Positions 62,401 through 64,000 of a stretch of DNA of 64,000 nt are shown piece after piece. The notes beneath the pieces are model-generated. The model was not told where the DNA came from. It made no database searches and saw only the letters and a list, made by a program, of their open reading frames with translations. This DNA comes from Tyto alba (Eukaryota; Chordata; Aves; Strigiformes; Tytonidae): assembly GCF_018691265.1 (NCBI RefSeq), contig NW_024881316.1, positions 12,194,819 to 12,258,818 on the forward strand, written 5' to 3'. Numbering within the stretch: position 1 is the first letter of the stretch; each line of letters begins with the position of its first letter. Made by a program: the position numbers and the translations under genes.

Positions 62401-63539
62401 TTCTGAAGATATGGCATACTTGTTTCAGTGCCCATTAAGTGAGATAGTAAGTTTTCCTCCTCTTTGCCAGGTTAAACTACAGATATTCCTTCCCATTCTC
62501 TTGTACTGTCTTCCAGAGCACAAATAAAGCACCATCTGGCCCTTCATTAACTCTATTTGATTTCCTTTGATCTCATGTAAACGATGAGAAAAAGATCTAA
62601 GACTCCCTTCTCCTCTTTAGACATGTGCATAACTCACACCAGTGTCAATGGGAGTTAAACATGCCTATGGAGAGGAAGAAATAGAAACCACTGTGTGTTT
62701 CACTGTAGCATCTTTGCATTTGCAAAATGGAAACAAAATGGTCCAAAACCTAATTCCCAGATCACATTCCTCTAAGTCTGAAAGTGGACCTTAGAGAGGA
62801 TGTAGAAATACCAGGATACTGTGACAGGACACAATAGGGTAGTTGATGTTCTTATTCATAAAGCAAACCATCTCAGTTGCCATGAATTCAAGTGTCTGCA
62901 GCTCAAAGGAAGAGAAAAACAATAACATTTAAAATGTATTTTGAAGTTTTCCACAGTTTACTTTATCTTCTCTCTATATACAAGACAAAAATTGCTGTAA
63001 ATTAAAGCCTTAGGTCACAGAGCCTTCCAAGGTCCCTCTTTTATTTGCTCCCCTCCCTTTCCCAAACAGCACCATCATTCCCCAGCTGAAGCGAGCAAGT
63101 TCAGCATTATCTTCTTCCACTGCTGGTCCAGTTTGTAAGGGCAAAAGATACTCTCTCAGTTTTGCATTGGCCAAAGAAGCAATGGATCTGGAGAGCGGGC
63201 AGTTGCTAGTTACCACTCCACACTTCCTAAGGCATGTGGGGAAGATTGTGCCTATAAACCAGCACTGGGGGTGAAGGCCAGGGGTAGGTGCACCCCCAGG
63301 AGAGCCACCGCCACCCAGGCAGTCGTGGTCAGTCAGGGGGGCAGGGATGCTGCGAACCCCCTTACATCCCCTCGAATGGGGTGCTTGGGGCCAATGCTAA
63401 CCCAGACCTTCACCCTGTCCTGCACCACAACCCTGGCGCTGAGGTTCCGGCTTTGCCCTGCTGCCAGAGGGGTCCTCAGCCCCCGTCCCACCCCTCAGCA
63501 TCCCCTGCTGCCCCTTTAGTGAGGCTTTTCACGGATCAA
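59415..63539. other. Intergenic sequence approaching the right-hand CpG island
   Basis: AT-rich to about 61.7 kb, then rising GC. Contains the A12/T18 pair at 61,025-61,064 and a tentative old repeat piece near 62,625-62,665 ('ctcacaccagtgtcaatgggagttaa'). No convincing exon was seen on either strand. Confidence 0.5.
61025..61064. repeat. A12 - 10 bases - T18 snap-back simple repeat
   Basis: An A-run (61,025-61,036), then ttgtttgttc, then a T-run (61,047-61,064). The two runs are complementary and could pair. Confidence 0.85.
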
Positions 63540-64000
63540 GTGATGGATTTAGGGGTGCGTGAGCGTGGCGAGAATCGACAAGCGCGACCAAGAGCTAAAT
63601 ACACGGCCGCTTCCGCCCAGATGAAGCCCTATATATGCGTGTGTGTACATTTGTATATATACCCTTACACGCACATTCGTAAGGTCTGTTTCTGCGGTCC
63701 GTCCCATCCCGGGGTTCCCAACCCGAGCACCGACTGCACAGTCCGGAGCTGTTGCAGGTCCCCCGGGCCGCTTTGCTGCCGCACCGGGACGGAAGATAAA
63801 CCGCGGGAGAGGGGCTGGGGGGAGAGCCGGGCTCCGCGGGGCTCCGCGGGCGCGCAGGCGGGCACGGCCCCCGCCCGCCGGGCTTTAAGCCGTTTCCCGG
63901 CACGGCTGCGAGCGGCTTGTCCCGCCCTCCGCGGGTGCGCAGCCCTGCGCCGGGGAGCGGCGTGGCCAGCGGAGCCGCGGGTGGGAGCCGGGCCCTCCCA
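63540..64000. promoter_or_regulatory. CpG island, probable promoter of a gene beyond the right edge
   Basis: Hand count gives about 54 CpG in 460 bases, rising toward the edge, and the island is cut by the window end. It has GC-box sequence (for example ggcccccgcccgccgg at about 63,866-63,881 and tcccgccctcc near 63,920). It also holds TATA-like ctatatatg near 63,629 and tgtatatatacc near 63,652, and a perfect 10-bp tandem copy (gctccgcggg at 63,831-63,850). Such islands usually cover a promoter and first exon. Direction cannot be told: a plus-strand gene would lie outside the window, while a minus-strand gene would run back into it. The open frames inside are not recognisable and are expected in GC-rich DNA. 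Confidence 0.75.

Noticed and set aside
1..64000. CRISPR arrays, operons, tRNA or rRNA genes
   Set aside because: No regularly spaced repeats, no tRNA-like box pair in a folding context, no rRNA sequence, and the DNA is clearly vertebrate.

Overview
The window looks like avian nuclear DNA (inference). The signs are three CR1 LINE fragments with the bird/reptile 3' architecture, a solo ERV LTR of a type common in neoavian birds, a few very old MIR-like SINE pieces, few repeats overall, and alternation of AT-rich stretches with small GC-rich islands. No bacterial, plasmid or organellar feature is present. I could not assign any intact protein-coding gene. The open frames, none above 171 codons, look like chance frames in intergenic or intronic sequence.

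Layout from left to right. The first 3.4 kb is plain intergenic sequence. At about 3,480-3,792 there is an isolated CpG island. A start codon in good context follows at 3,796 and opens a decayed reading frame, in several frames, that reads like the Gag capsid of a Ty3/gypsy-type retroelement (3,796 to about 4,290). This relic plus its island is the most unusual object here, because Ty3/gypsy sequence is scarce in birds. A short hairpin followed by an A-run lies at 4,693-4,735. A solo LTR of about 1 kb, bounded by TG...CA and a perfect 5-bp duplication (CCAGG), occupies 5,177-6,182. At 8,892-8,984 and 9,630-9,722 two phase-compatible exon-like segments could be the 3' end of an unrecognised gene on the plus strand; this is tentative.

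From 10 to 63 kb the window resembles a gene desert or a very large intron. It holds a CR1 3' end (16.57-17.0 kb), a CR1 reverse-transcriptase-domain fragment (22.0-22.74 kb), a MIR-like element (25.2 kb, minus), a G-rich quadruplex-type tract (33.0 kb), a striking 21-bp perfect inverted repeat with a 68-bp spacer (34.8-34.95 kb), an old minus-strand CR1 (48.8-49.3 kb) and MIR-like pieces at 56.7 and 59.2 kb. It also has poly-A/T runs, simple repeats, and AT-rich stretches with homeodomain-type cores that might be regulatory.

The right edge (about 63,540-64,000) enters a dense CpG island with GC boxes, most likely the promoter and first exon of a gene lying mainly outside the window. No conservation, expression or database search could be run; family calls rest on pattern recognition by eye.
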